A stretch of DNA of 64,000 bases from Cyprinodon diabolis (lineage: Eukaryota; Chordata; Actinopteri; Cyprinodontiformes; Cyprinodontidae). Shown here in pieces: positions 50,476 through 63,100 of this stretch. A program made the translations under genes and the position numbers. The DNA is taken from contig CM060070.1 of NCBI GenBank assembly GCA_030533445.1, forward strand, positions 47,266,385 to 47,330,384, read 5' to 3'. Within the stretch, counting starts at the first letter, position 1. Every line of letters starts with the position of its first letter. The notes beneath the pieces are model-generated. The model was not told the origin of the DNA and did no database searches. It saw only the letters and a program-made list of their open reading frames with translations.

Positions 50476-51196
50476 CCAGGTTGTATGGTAGAGAGATGAA
50501 CCAGGTTCTATGGTAGAGAGATGAACCAGGTTCTATGGTATAGATGAACCAAGTTCTATGGTAGAGAGATGAACCAGGTTCTGTGGTAGAGAGATGAACC
50601 AGGTTCTATGGTATAGATGAACCAGATTCTATGGTAGAGAGATGAACCAGGTTCTATGGTAGAGAGATGAACCAGGGTCTATGGTAGAGAGATGAACCAG
50701 GTTGTATGGTAGAGAGATGAACCAGGTTCTATGGTATACACAAACCAGATTCTATGGTAGAGAGATGAACCAGGTTATATGGTAGAGAGATGAACCAGGT
50801 TGTATGGTAGAGAGATGAAGCAGGTTCTATGGTAGAGCAATAAACCAGGTTCTATGGTAGAGAGATGAACCACATTCTATGGTCGAGAGATGAACCACAT
50901 TCTATGGTAGAGAGATGAACCAGGTTCTATGGTAGAGCAATAAACCAGGTTCTATGGTAGAGAGATGAACCAGGTTCTATGGTATAGATGAACCAGATTC
51001 TATGGTAGAGAGATGAACCAGGTTCTATGGTATAGATGAACCAAGTTCTATGGTAGAGAGATGAACCAGGTTCTATGATAGAGAGATGAACCAGGTTCTA
51101 TGGTATAGATGAACCAGATTCTATGGTAGAGAGATGAACCAGGTTATATGGTAGAGAGATGAACCAGGTTGTATGGTAGAGAGATGAACCAGGTTT

Positions 51197-54100
51197 TATG
51201 GTAGAGAGATGAACCAGGTTCTATGGTAGAGAGATGAACCTGGTTCTATGGTAGAGAGATGAACCAGGTTCTATGGTATAGATGAACCAAGTTCTATGGT
51301 AGAGAGATGAACCAGGTTCTGTGGTAGAGAGATGAATCAGGTTCTATGGTATAGATGAATCCGATTCTATGGTAGAGAGATGAACCAGGTTCTATGGTAG
51401 AGAGATGAACCAGCTTCTATGGTAGAGAGATGAACCAGGTTGTATGGTAGAGAGATGAACCAGGGTCTATGGTAGAGAGATGAACCAGGTTGTATGGTAG
51501 AGAGATGAACCAGGTTCTATGGTATACACAAACCAGATTCTATGGTAGAGAGATGAACCAGGTTCTATGGTAGAGAGATGAACCAGGTTGTATGGTAGAG
51601 AGATGAAGCAGGTTCTATGGTAGAGCAATAAACCAGGTTCTATGGTAGAGAGATGAACCACATTCTATGGTCGAGAGATGAACCACATTCTATGGTAGAG
51701 AGATGAACCAGGTTCTACGGTAGAGCAATAAACCAGGTTCTATGGTAGAGAGATGAACCAGGTTCTATGGTATAGATGAACCAGATTCTATGGTAGAGAG
51801 ATGAACCAGGTTCTATGGTATAGATGAACCAAGTTCTATGGTAGAGAGATGAACCAGGTTCTATGGTAGAGAGATGAACCAGGTTCTATGGTATAGATGA
51901 ACCAGATTCTATGGTAGAGAGATGAACCAGGTTATATGGTATAGATGAACCAGATTCTATGGTAGAGAGATGAACCAGGTTGTATTGTAGAGAGATGAAC
52001 CTGGTTCTAGTGTAGAGAGATGAACCAGGGTCTATGGTAGAGAGATGAAACAGGTTGTATGGTAGAGAGATGAACCAGGTTCTATGGTATAGATGAACCA
52101 GATTCTATGGTAGAGAGATGAACCAGGTTCTATGGTATAGATGAACCAGATTCTATGGTAGAGAGATGAACCAGGTTGTATGGTAGAGAGATGAACCAGG
52201 TTCTATGGTAGAGAGATGAACCAGGGTCTATGGTAGAGAGATGAAACAGGTTGTATGGTAGAGAGATGAACCAGATTCTATAGTAGAGAGATGAACCGGG
52301 TTCTATTGTAGAGAGATGAACCAGGTTCTATGGTAGAGAGATGAACCAGGTTCTATGATATAGATGAACCAGGTTCTATGGTATAGATGAACCAGGTTGT
52401 ATGGTATAGACAAACCAGATTCTATGGTAGAGAGATGAACCAGGTTCTATGGTAGACAGACGAACCAGGTTCTATGGTATAGACAAACCAGATTCTATGG
52501 TAGAGAGATGAACCAGGTTCTATGGTGGAGAGATGAACCAGGTTGTATGGTAGAGAGATGAAGCAGGTTCTCTGGTAGAGCAATAAACCACGTTCTATGG
52601 TAGAGAGATGAACCACATTCTATGGTAGGGAGATGAAACACATTCTATGGTAGAGAGACGAACCAGGTTCTATGGTAGAGCAATAAACCAGGTTCTATGG
52701 TAGAGAGATGAACCAGGGTCTATGGTATAGATGAACCAGATTCTATGGTAGAGAGATGAACCAGGTTCTATGGTATAGATGAACCAAGTTCTATGGTAGA
52801 GTGATGAACCAGTTTCTATGGTAGAGAGATGAACCAGGTTCTATGGTATAGATAAACCAGATTCTATGGTAGAGACATGAACCAGGTTCTATGGTAGAGA
52901 GATGAACCAGGTTCTATGGTAGAGAGATGAACCTGGTTCTATGGTAGAGAGATTAACCAGGTTCTATGGTATAGATGAACCAAGTTCTATGGTAGAGAGA
53001 TGAACCAGGTTCTGTGGTAGAGAGATGAACCAGGTTCTATGGTATAGATAAACCAGATTCTATGGTAGAGACATGAACCAGGTTCTATGGTAGAGAGATG
53101 AACCAGGTTCTATGGTAGAGAGATGAACCTGGTTCTATGGTAGAGAGATTAACCAGGTTCTATGGTATAGATGAACCAAGTTCTATGGTAGAGAGATGAA
53201 CCAGGTTCTGTGGTAGAGAGATGAACCAGGTTCTATGGTATAGATGAACCTGATTCTATGGTAGAGAGATGAACCAGGTTCTATGGTAGAGAGATGAACC
53301 AGCTTCTATGGTAGAGAGATGAACCAGGTTGTATGGTAGAGAGATGAACCAGGGTCTATGGTAGAGAGATGAACCAGGTTGTATGGTAGAGAGATGAACC
53401 AGGTTCTATGGTATACACAAACCAGATTCTATGGTAGAGAGATGAACCAGGTTCTATGGTAGAGAGATGAACCAGGTTGTATGGTAGAGAGATGAAGCAG
53501 GTTCTATGGTAGAGCAATAAACCAGGTTCTATGGTAGAGAGATGAACCACATTCTATGGTCGAGAGATGAACCACATTCTATGGTAGAGAGATGAACCAG
53601 GTTCTATGGTAGAGCAATAAACCAGGTTTTATGGTAGAGAGATGAACCAGGTTCTATGGTATAGATGAACCAGATTCTATGGTAGAGAGATGAACCAGGT
53701 TCTATGGTATAGATGAACCAAGTTCTATGGTAGAGAGATGAACCAGGTTCTATGGTAGAGAGATGAACCAGGTTCTATGGTATAGATGAACCAGATTCTA
53801 TGGTAGAGAGATGAACCAGGTTATATGGTATAGATGAACCAGATTCTATGGTAGAGAGATGAACCAGGTTGTATGGTAGAGAGATGAACCAGGTTCTATG
53901 GTAGAGAGATGAACCAGGGTCTATGGTAGAGAGATGAAACAGGTTGTATGGTAGAGAGATGAACCAGGTTCTATGGTATAGATGAACCAGATTCTATGGT
54001 AGAGAGATGAACCAGGTTCTATGGTATAGATGAACCAGATTCTATGGTAGAGATGAACCAGGTTGTATGGTAGAGAGATGAACCAGGTTCTATGGTAGAG

Positions 54101-57100
54101 AGATGAACCAGGGTCTATGGTAGAGAGATGAAACAGGTTGTATGGTAGAGAGATGAACCAGATTCTATAGTAGAGAGATGAACCGGGTTCTATTGTAGAG
54201 AGATGAACCAGGTTCTATGGTAGAGAGATGAACCAGGTTCTGTGGTAGAGAGATGAACCAGGTTCTATGGTATAGATGAACCAGATCCTATGGTAGAGAG
54301 ATGAACCAGGTTATATGGTATAGATGAACCAGATTCTATGGTAGAGAGATGAACCAGGTTGTATGGTAGAGAGATGAACCAGGTTCTATGGTAGAGAGAT
54401 GAACCAGGGTCTATGGTAGAGAGATGAAACAGGTTGTATGGTAGAGAGATGAACCAGGTTCTATGGTATAGATGAACCAGATTCTATGGTAGAGAGATGA
54501 ACCAGGTTCTATGGTATAGATGAACCAGATTCTATGGTAGAGATGAACCAGGTTGTATGGTAGAGAGATGAACCAGGTTCTATGGTAGAGAGATGAACCA
54601 GGGTCTATGGTAGAGAGATGAAACAGGTTGTATGGTAGAGAGATGAACCAGATTCTATAGTAGAGAGATGAACCGGGTTCTATTGTAGAGAGATGAACCA
54701 GGTTCTATGGTAGAGAGATGAACCAGGTTCTATGATATAGATGAACTAGGTTCTATGGTATAGATGAACCAGGTTGTATGGTATAGACAAACCAGATTCT
54801 ATGGTAGAGAGATGAACCAGGTTCTATGGTAGACAGACGAACCAGGTTCTATGGTATAGACAACCCAGATTTTATGGTAGAGAGATGAACCAGGTTGTAT
54901 GGTAGAGAGATGACCCAGGGTCTATGGTAGAGAGATGAACCAGGGTCTATGGTAGAGAGATGAACCAGGTTATGTGGTAGAGAGATGAACCAGGTTCTAT
55001 GGTAGAGAGATGAACCAGGTTCTATGGTAGAGAGATGAACCAGGGTCTATGGTAGAGAGATGAACCAGATTCTATGGTAGAGAGATGGACCAGGTTCTAT
55101 GGTAGAGAGATTAACCAGGTTCTATGGTAGAGAGATGAACCAGGATCTATGGTATAGATGAACCAGGTTCTATGGTATAGATAAACCAGATTCTATGGTA
55201 GAGACATGAACCAGGTTATATGGTAGAGAGATGAACCAGGTTCTATGGTAGAGAGATGAACCTGGTTCTATGGTAGAGAGATGAACCAGGTTCTATGGTA
55301 TAGATGAACCAAGTTCTATGGTAGAGAGATGAACCAGGTTCTGTGGTAGAGAGATGAATCAGGTTCTATGGTATAGATGAATCCGATTCTATGGTAGAGA
55401 GATGAACCAGGTTCTATGGTAGAGAGATGAACCAGCTTCTATGGTAGAGAGATGAACCAGGTTGTATGGTAGAGAGATGAACCAGGGTCTATGGTAGAGA
55501 GATGAACCAGGTTGTATGGTAGAGAGATGAACCAGGTTCTATGGTATACACAAACCAGATTCTATGGTAGAGAGATGAACCAGGTTCTATGGTAGAGAGA
55601 TGAACCAGGTTGTATGGTAGAGAGATGAAGCAGGTTCTATGGTAGAGCAATAAACCAGGTTCTATGGTAGAGAGATGAACCACATTCTATGGTCGAGAGA
55701 TGAACCACATTCTATGGTAGAGAGATGAACCAGGTTCTACGGTAGAGCAATAAACCAGGTTCTATGGTAGAGAGATGAACCAGGTTCTATGGTATAGATG
55801 AACCAGATTCTATGGTAGAGAGATGAACCAGGTTCTATGGTATAGATGAACCAAGTTCTATGGTAGAGAGATGAACCAGGTTCTATGGTAGAGAGATGAA
55901 CCAGGTTCTATGGTATAGATGAACCAGATTCTATGGTAGAGAGATGAACCAGGTTATATGGTATAGATGAACCAGATTCTATGGTAGAGAGATGAACCAG
56001 GTTGTATTGTAGAGAGATGAACCTGGTTCTAGTGTAGAGAGATGAACCAGGGTCTATGGTAGAGAGATGAAACAGGTTGTATGGTAGAGAGATGAACCAG
56101 GTTCTATGGTATAGATGAACCAGATTCTATGGTAGAGAGATGAACCAGGTTCTATGGTATAGATGAACCAGATTCTATGGTAGAGAGATGAACCAGGTTG
56201 TATGGTAGAGAGATGAACCAGGTTCTATGGTAGAGAGATGAACCAGGGTCTATGGTAGAGAGATGAAACAGGTTGTATGGTAGAGAGATGAACCAGATTC
56301 TATAGTAGAGAGATGAACCGGGTTCTATTGTAGAGAGATGAACCAGGTTCTATGGTAGAGAGATGAACCAGGTTCTATGATATAGATGAACCAGGTTCTA
56401 TGGTATAGATGAACCAGGTTGTATGGTATAGACAAACCAGATTCTATGGTAGAGAGATGAACCAGGTTCTATGGTAGACAGACGAACCAGGTTCTATGGT
56501 ATAGACAAACCAGATTCTATGGTAGAGAGATGAACCAGGTTCTATGGTGGAGAGATGAACCAGGTTGTATGGTAGAGAGATGAAGCAGGTTCTCTGGTAG
56601 AGCAATAAACCACGTTCTATGGTAGAGAGATGAACCACATTCTATGGTAGGGAGATGAAACACATTCTATGGTAGAGAGACGAACCAGGTTCTATGGTAG
56701 AGCAATAAACCAGGTTCTATGGTAGAGAGATGAACCAGGGTCTATGGTATAGATGAAACAGATTCTATGGTAGAGAGATGAACCAGGTTCTATGGTATAG
56801 ATGAACCAAGTTCTATGGTAGAGTGATGAACCAGTTTCTATGGTAGAGAGATGAACCAGGTTCTATGGTATAGATAAACCAGATTCTATGGTAGAGACAT
56901 GAACCAGGTTCTATGGTAGAGAGATGAACCAGGTTCTATGGTAGAGAGATGAACCTGGTTCTATGGTAGAGAGATTAACCAGGTTCTATGGTATAGATGA
57001 ACCAAGTTCTATGGTAGAGAGATGAACCAGGTTCTGTGGTAGAGAGATGAACCAGGTTCTATGGTATAGATGAACCTGATTCTATGGTAGAGAGATGAAC

Positions 57101-60100
57101 CAGGTTCTATGGTAGAGAGATGAACCAGCTTCTATGGTAGAGAGATGAACCAGGTTGTATGGTAGAGAGATGAACCAGGGTCTATGGTAGAGAGATGAAC
57201 CAGGTTGTATGGTAGAGAGATGAACCAGGTTCTATGGTATACACAAACCAGATTCTATGGTAGAGAGATGAACCAGGTTCTATGGTAGAGAGATGAACCA
57301 GGTTGTATGGTAGAGAGATGAAGCAGGTTCTATGGTAGAGCAATAAACCAGGTTCTATGGTAGAGAGATGAACCACATTCTATGGTCGAGAGATGAACCA
57401 CATTCTATGGTAGAGAGATGAACCAGGTTCTATGGTAGAGCAATAAACCAGGTTTTATGGTAGAGAGATGAACCAGGTTCTATGGTATAGATGAACCAGA
57501 TTCTATGGTAGAGAGATGAACCAGGTTGTATGGTATAGATGAACCAAGTTCTATGGTAGAGAGATGAACCAGGTTCTATGGTAGAGAGATGAACCAGGTT
57601 CTATGGTATAGATGAACCAGATTCTATGGTAGAGAGATGAACCAGGTTATATGGTATAGATGAGCCAGATTCTATGGTAGAGAGATGAACCAGGTTGTAT
57701 GGTAGAGAGATGAACCAGGTTCTATGGTAGAGAGATGAACCAGGGTCTATGGTAGAGAGATGAAACAGGTTGTATGGTAGAGAGATGAACCAGGTTCTAT
57801 GGTATAGATGAACCAGATTCTATGGTAGAGAGATGAACCAGGTTCTATGGTATAGATGAACCAGATTCTATGGTAGAGATGAACCAGGTTGTATGGTAGA
57901 GAGATGAACCAGGTTCTATGGTAGAGAGATGAACCAGGGTCTATGGTAGAGAGATGAAACAGGTTGTATGGTAGAGAGATGAACCAGATTCTATAGTAGA
58001 GAGATGAACCGGGTTCTATTGTAGAGAGATGAACCAGGTTCTATGGTAGAGAGATGAACCAGGTTCTATGGTAGAGAGATGAACCAGGTTCTATGGTATA
58101 GATGAACCAGATTCTATGGTAGAGAGATGAACCAGGTTATATGGTATAGATGAACCAGATTCTATGGTAGAGAGATGAACCAGGTTGTATGGTAGAGAGA
58201 TGAACCAGGTTCTATGGTAGAGAGATGAACCAGGGTCTATGGTAGAGAGATGAAACAGGTTGTATGGTAGAGAGATGAACCAGGTTCTATGGTATAGATG
58301 AACCAGATTCTATGGTAGAGAGATGAACCAGGTTCTATGGTATAGATGAACCAGATTCTATGGTAGAGATGAACCAGGTTGTATGGTAGAGAGATGAACC
58401 AGGTTCTATGGTAGAGAGATGAACCAGGGTCTATGGTAGAGAGATGAAACAGGTTGTATGGTAGAGAGATGAACCAGATTCTATAGTAGAGAGATGAACC
58501 GGGTTCTATTGTAGAGAGATGAACCAGGTTCTATGGTAGAGAGATGAACCAGGTTCTATGATATAGATGAACCAGGTTCTATGGTATAGATGAACCAGGT
58601 TGTATGGTATAGACAAACCAGATTCTATGGTAGAGAGATGAACCAGGTTCTATGGTAGACAGACGAACCAGGTTCTATGGTATAGACAACCCAGATTTTA
58701 TGGTAGAGAGATGAACCAGGTGGTATGGTAGAGAGATGACCCAGGGTCTATGGTAGAGAGATGAACCAGGGTCTATGGTAGAGAGATGAACCAGGTTATG
58801 TGGTAGAGAGATGAACCAGGTTCTATGGTAGAGAGATGAACCAGGTTCTATGGTAGAGAGATGAACCAGGGTCTATGGTAGAGAGATGAACCAGATTCTA
58901 TGGTAGAGAGATGGACCAGGTTCTATGGTAGAGAGATTAACCAGGTTCTATGGTAGAGAGATGAACCAGGTTCTATGGTATAGACAAACCAGATTTTATG
59001 GTAGAGAGATGAACCAGGTTGTATGGTAGAGAGATGAACCAGGGTCTATGGTAGAGAGATGAAATAGGTTGTATGGTAGAGAGATGAACCAGGTTATATG
59101 GTATAGACAAACCAGATTCTATGGTAGAGAGATGAACCACATTCTATGGTCGAGAGATGAACCACATTCTATGGTAGAGAGATGAACCAGGTTCTATGGT
59201 AGAGCAATAAACCAGGTTCTATGGTAGAGAGATGAACCAGGTTCTATGGTATAGATGAACCAGATTCTATGGTAGAGAGATGAACCAGGTTCTATGGTAT
59301 AGATGAACCAAGTTCTATGGTAGAGAGATGAACCAGGTTCTATGGTAGAGAGATGAACCAGGTTCTATGGTATAGATGAACCAGATTCTATGGTAGAGAG
59401 ATGAACCAGGTTATATGGTATAGATGAACCAGATTCTATGGTAGAGAGATGAACCAGGATGTATGGTAGAGAGATGAACCAGGTTCTATGGTAGAGAGAT
59501 GAACCAGGGTCTATGGTAGAGAGATGAAACAGGTTGTATGGTAGAGAGATGAACCAGGTTCTATGGTATAGATGAACCAGATTCTGTGGTAGAGAGATGA
59601 ACCAGGTTCTATGGTATAGATGAACCAGATTCTATGGTAGAGATGAACCAGGTTGTATGGTAGAGAGATGAACCAGGTTCTATGGTAGAGAGATGAACCA
59701 GGGTCTATGGTAGAGAGATGAAACAGGTTGTATGGTAGAGAGATGAACCAGATTCTATAGTAGAGAGATGAACCGGGTTCTATTGTAGAGAGATGAACCA
59801 GGTTCTATGGTAGAGAGATGAACCAGGTTCTATGATATAGATGAACCAGGTTCTATGGTATAGATGAACCAGGTTGTATGGTATAGACAAACCAGATTCT
59901 ATGGTAGAGAGATGAACAAGGTTCTATGGTAGACAGACGAACCAGGTTCTATGGTATAGACAACCCAGATTTTATGGTAGAGAGATGAACCAGGTTGTAT
60001 GGTAGAGAGATGACCCAGGGTCTATGGTAGAGAGATGAACCAGGGTCTATGGTAGAGAGATGAACCAGGTTATGTGGTAGAGAGATGAACCAGGTTCTAT

Positions 60101-63100
60101 GGTAGAGAGATGAACCAGGTTCTATGGTAGAGAGATGAACCAGGGTCTATGGTAGAGAGATGAACCAGATTCTATGGTAGAGAGATGGACCAGGTTCTAT
60201 GGTAGAGAGATTAACCAGGTTCTATGGTAGAGAGATGAACCAGGTTCTATGGTATAGACAAACCAGATTTTATGGTAGAGAGATGAACCAGGTTGTATGG
60301 TAGAGAGATGAACCAGGGTCTATGGTAGAGAGATGAAATAGGTTGTATGGTAGAGAGATGAACCAGGTTATATGGTATAGACAAACCAGATTCTATGGTA
60401 GAGAGATGAACCAGGTTCTATGGTAGACAGATGAACCAGGTTCTATGGTATAGACAAACCAGATTTTATGGTAGAGAGATGAACCAGGTTGTATGGTAGA
60501 GAGATGAACCAGGGTCTATGGTAGAGAGATGAAATAGGTTGTATGGTAGAGAGATGAACCAGGTTCTATGGTATAGACAAACCAGATTCTATGGTAGAGA
60601 GATGAACCAGGTTCTATGGTGGAGAGATGAACCAGGTTGTATGGTAGAGAGATGAAGCAGGTTCTCTGGTAGAGCAATAAACCACGTTCTATGTTAGAGA
60701 GATGAAGCACATTCTATGGTAGGGAGATGAAACACATTCTATGGTAGAGAGACGAACCAGGTTCTATGGTAGAGCAATAAACCAGGTTCTATGGTAGAGA
60801 GATGAACCAGGGTCTATGGTATAGATGAACCAGATTCTATGGTAGAGAGATGAACCAGGTTATATGGTAGAGAGATGAACCAGGTTGTATGGTAGAGAAA
60901 TGAAGCAGGTTCTATGGTAGAGCAATAAACCAGGTTCTATGGTAGAGAGATGAACCACATTCTATGGTCGAGAGATGAACCACATTCTATGGTAGAGAGA
61001 TGAACCAGGTTCTATGGTAGAGCAATAAACCAGGTTCTATGGTAGAGAGATGAACCAGGTTCTATGGTATAGATGAACCAGATTCTATGGTAGAGAGATG
61101 AACCAGGTTCTATGGTACAGATGAACCAAGTTCTATGGTAGAGAGATGAACCAGGTTCTATGATAGAGAGATGAACCAGGTTCTATGGTATAGATGAACC
61201 AGATTCTATGGTAGAGAGATGAACCAGGTTATATGGTAGAGAGATGAACCAGGTTGTATGGTAGAGAGATGAACCAGGTTTTATGGTAGAGAGATGAACC
61301 AGGGTCTATGGTAGAGAGATGAAACAGGTTGTATGGTAGAGAGATGAACCAGGTTCTATGGTATAGATGAACCAGATTCTATGGTAGAGAGATGAACCAG
61401 GTTCTATGGTATAGATGAACCAGATTCTATGGTAGAGAGATGAACCAGGTTGTATGGTAGAGAGATGAACCAGGTTCTATGGTAGAGAGATGAACCAGGG
61501 TCTATGGTAGAGAGATGAAACAGGTTGTATGGTAGAGAGATGAACCAGATTCTATAGTAGAGAGATGAACCGGGTTCTATTGTAGAGAGTTGAACCAGGT
61601 TCTATGGTAGAGAGATGAACCAGGTTCTATGATATAGATGAACCAGGTTCTATGGTATAGATGAACCAGGTTGTATGGTATAGACAAACCAGATTCCATG
61701 GTAGAGAGTTGAACCGGGTTCTATGGTAGACAGATGAACCAGGTTCTATGGTATAGACAAACCAGATTTTATGGTAGAGAGATGAACCAGGTTGTATGGT
61801 AGAGAGATGAACCAGGGTCTATGGTAGAGAGATGAAATAGGTTGTATGGTAGAGAGATGAACCAGGTTATATGGTATAGACAAACCAGATTCTATGGTAG
61901 AGAGATGAACCAGGTTCTATGGTAGAGAGATGAACCAGGTTCTATGCTATAGACAAACCAGATTCTATGGTAGAGAGATGAACCAGGTTCTATGGTAGAG
62001 AGATGAACCAGGTTGTATGGTAGAGAGATGAAGCAGGTTCTCTGGTAAAGCAATAAACCAAGTTCTATGGTAGAGAGATGAACCACATTCTATGGTAGGG
62101 AGATGAAACACATTCTATGGTAGAGAGACGAAACAGGTTCTATGGTAGAGCAATAAACCAGGTTCTATGGTAGAGAGATGAACCAGGTTCTATGGTATAG
62201 ATGAACCAGATTCTATGGTAGAGAGATGAACCAGGTTCTATGGTATAGATGAACCAAGTTCTATGGTAGAGTGATGAACCAGGTTCTATGGTAGAGAGAT
62301 GAACCAGGTTCTATGGTATAGATAAACCAGATTCTATGGTAGAGACATGAACCAGGTTCTATGGTAGAGAGATGAACCAGGTTCTATGGTAGACAGATGA
62401 ACCAGGTTCTATGGTATAGACAAACCAGATTTTATGGTAGAGAGATGAACCAGGTTGTATGGTAGAGAGATGAACCAGGGTCTATGGTAGAGAGATGAAA
62501 TAGGTTGTATGGTAGAGAGATGAACCAGGTTCTATGGTATAGACAAACCAGATTCTATGGTAGAGAGATGAACCAGGTTCTATGGTGGAGAGATGAACCA
62601 GGTTGTATGGTAGAGAGATGAAGCAGGTTCTCTGGTAGAGCAATAAACCACGTTCTATGTTAGAGAGATGAAGCACATTCTATGGTAGGGAGATGAAACA
62701 CATTCTATGGTAGAGAGACGAACCAGGTTCTATGGTAGAGCAATAAACCAGGTTCTATGGTAGAGAGATGAACCAGGGTCTATGGTATAGATGAACCAGA
62801 TTCTATGGTAGAGAGATGAACCAGGTTCTATGGTATAGATGAACCAAGTTCTATGGTAGAGTGATGAACCAGGTTCTATGGTAGAGAGATGAACCAGGTT
62901 CTATGGTATAGATAAACCAGATTCTATGGTAGAGAGATGAACCAGGTTCTATGGTATAGATGAACCAAGTTCTATGGTAGAGAGATGAACCAGGTTCTGT
63001 GGTAGAGAGATGAACCAGGTTCTATGGTATAGATGAACCAGATTCTATGGTAGAGAGATGAACCAGGTTCTATGGTAGAGAGATGAACCAGCTTCTATGG

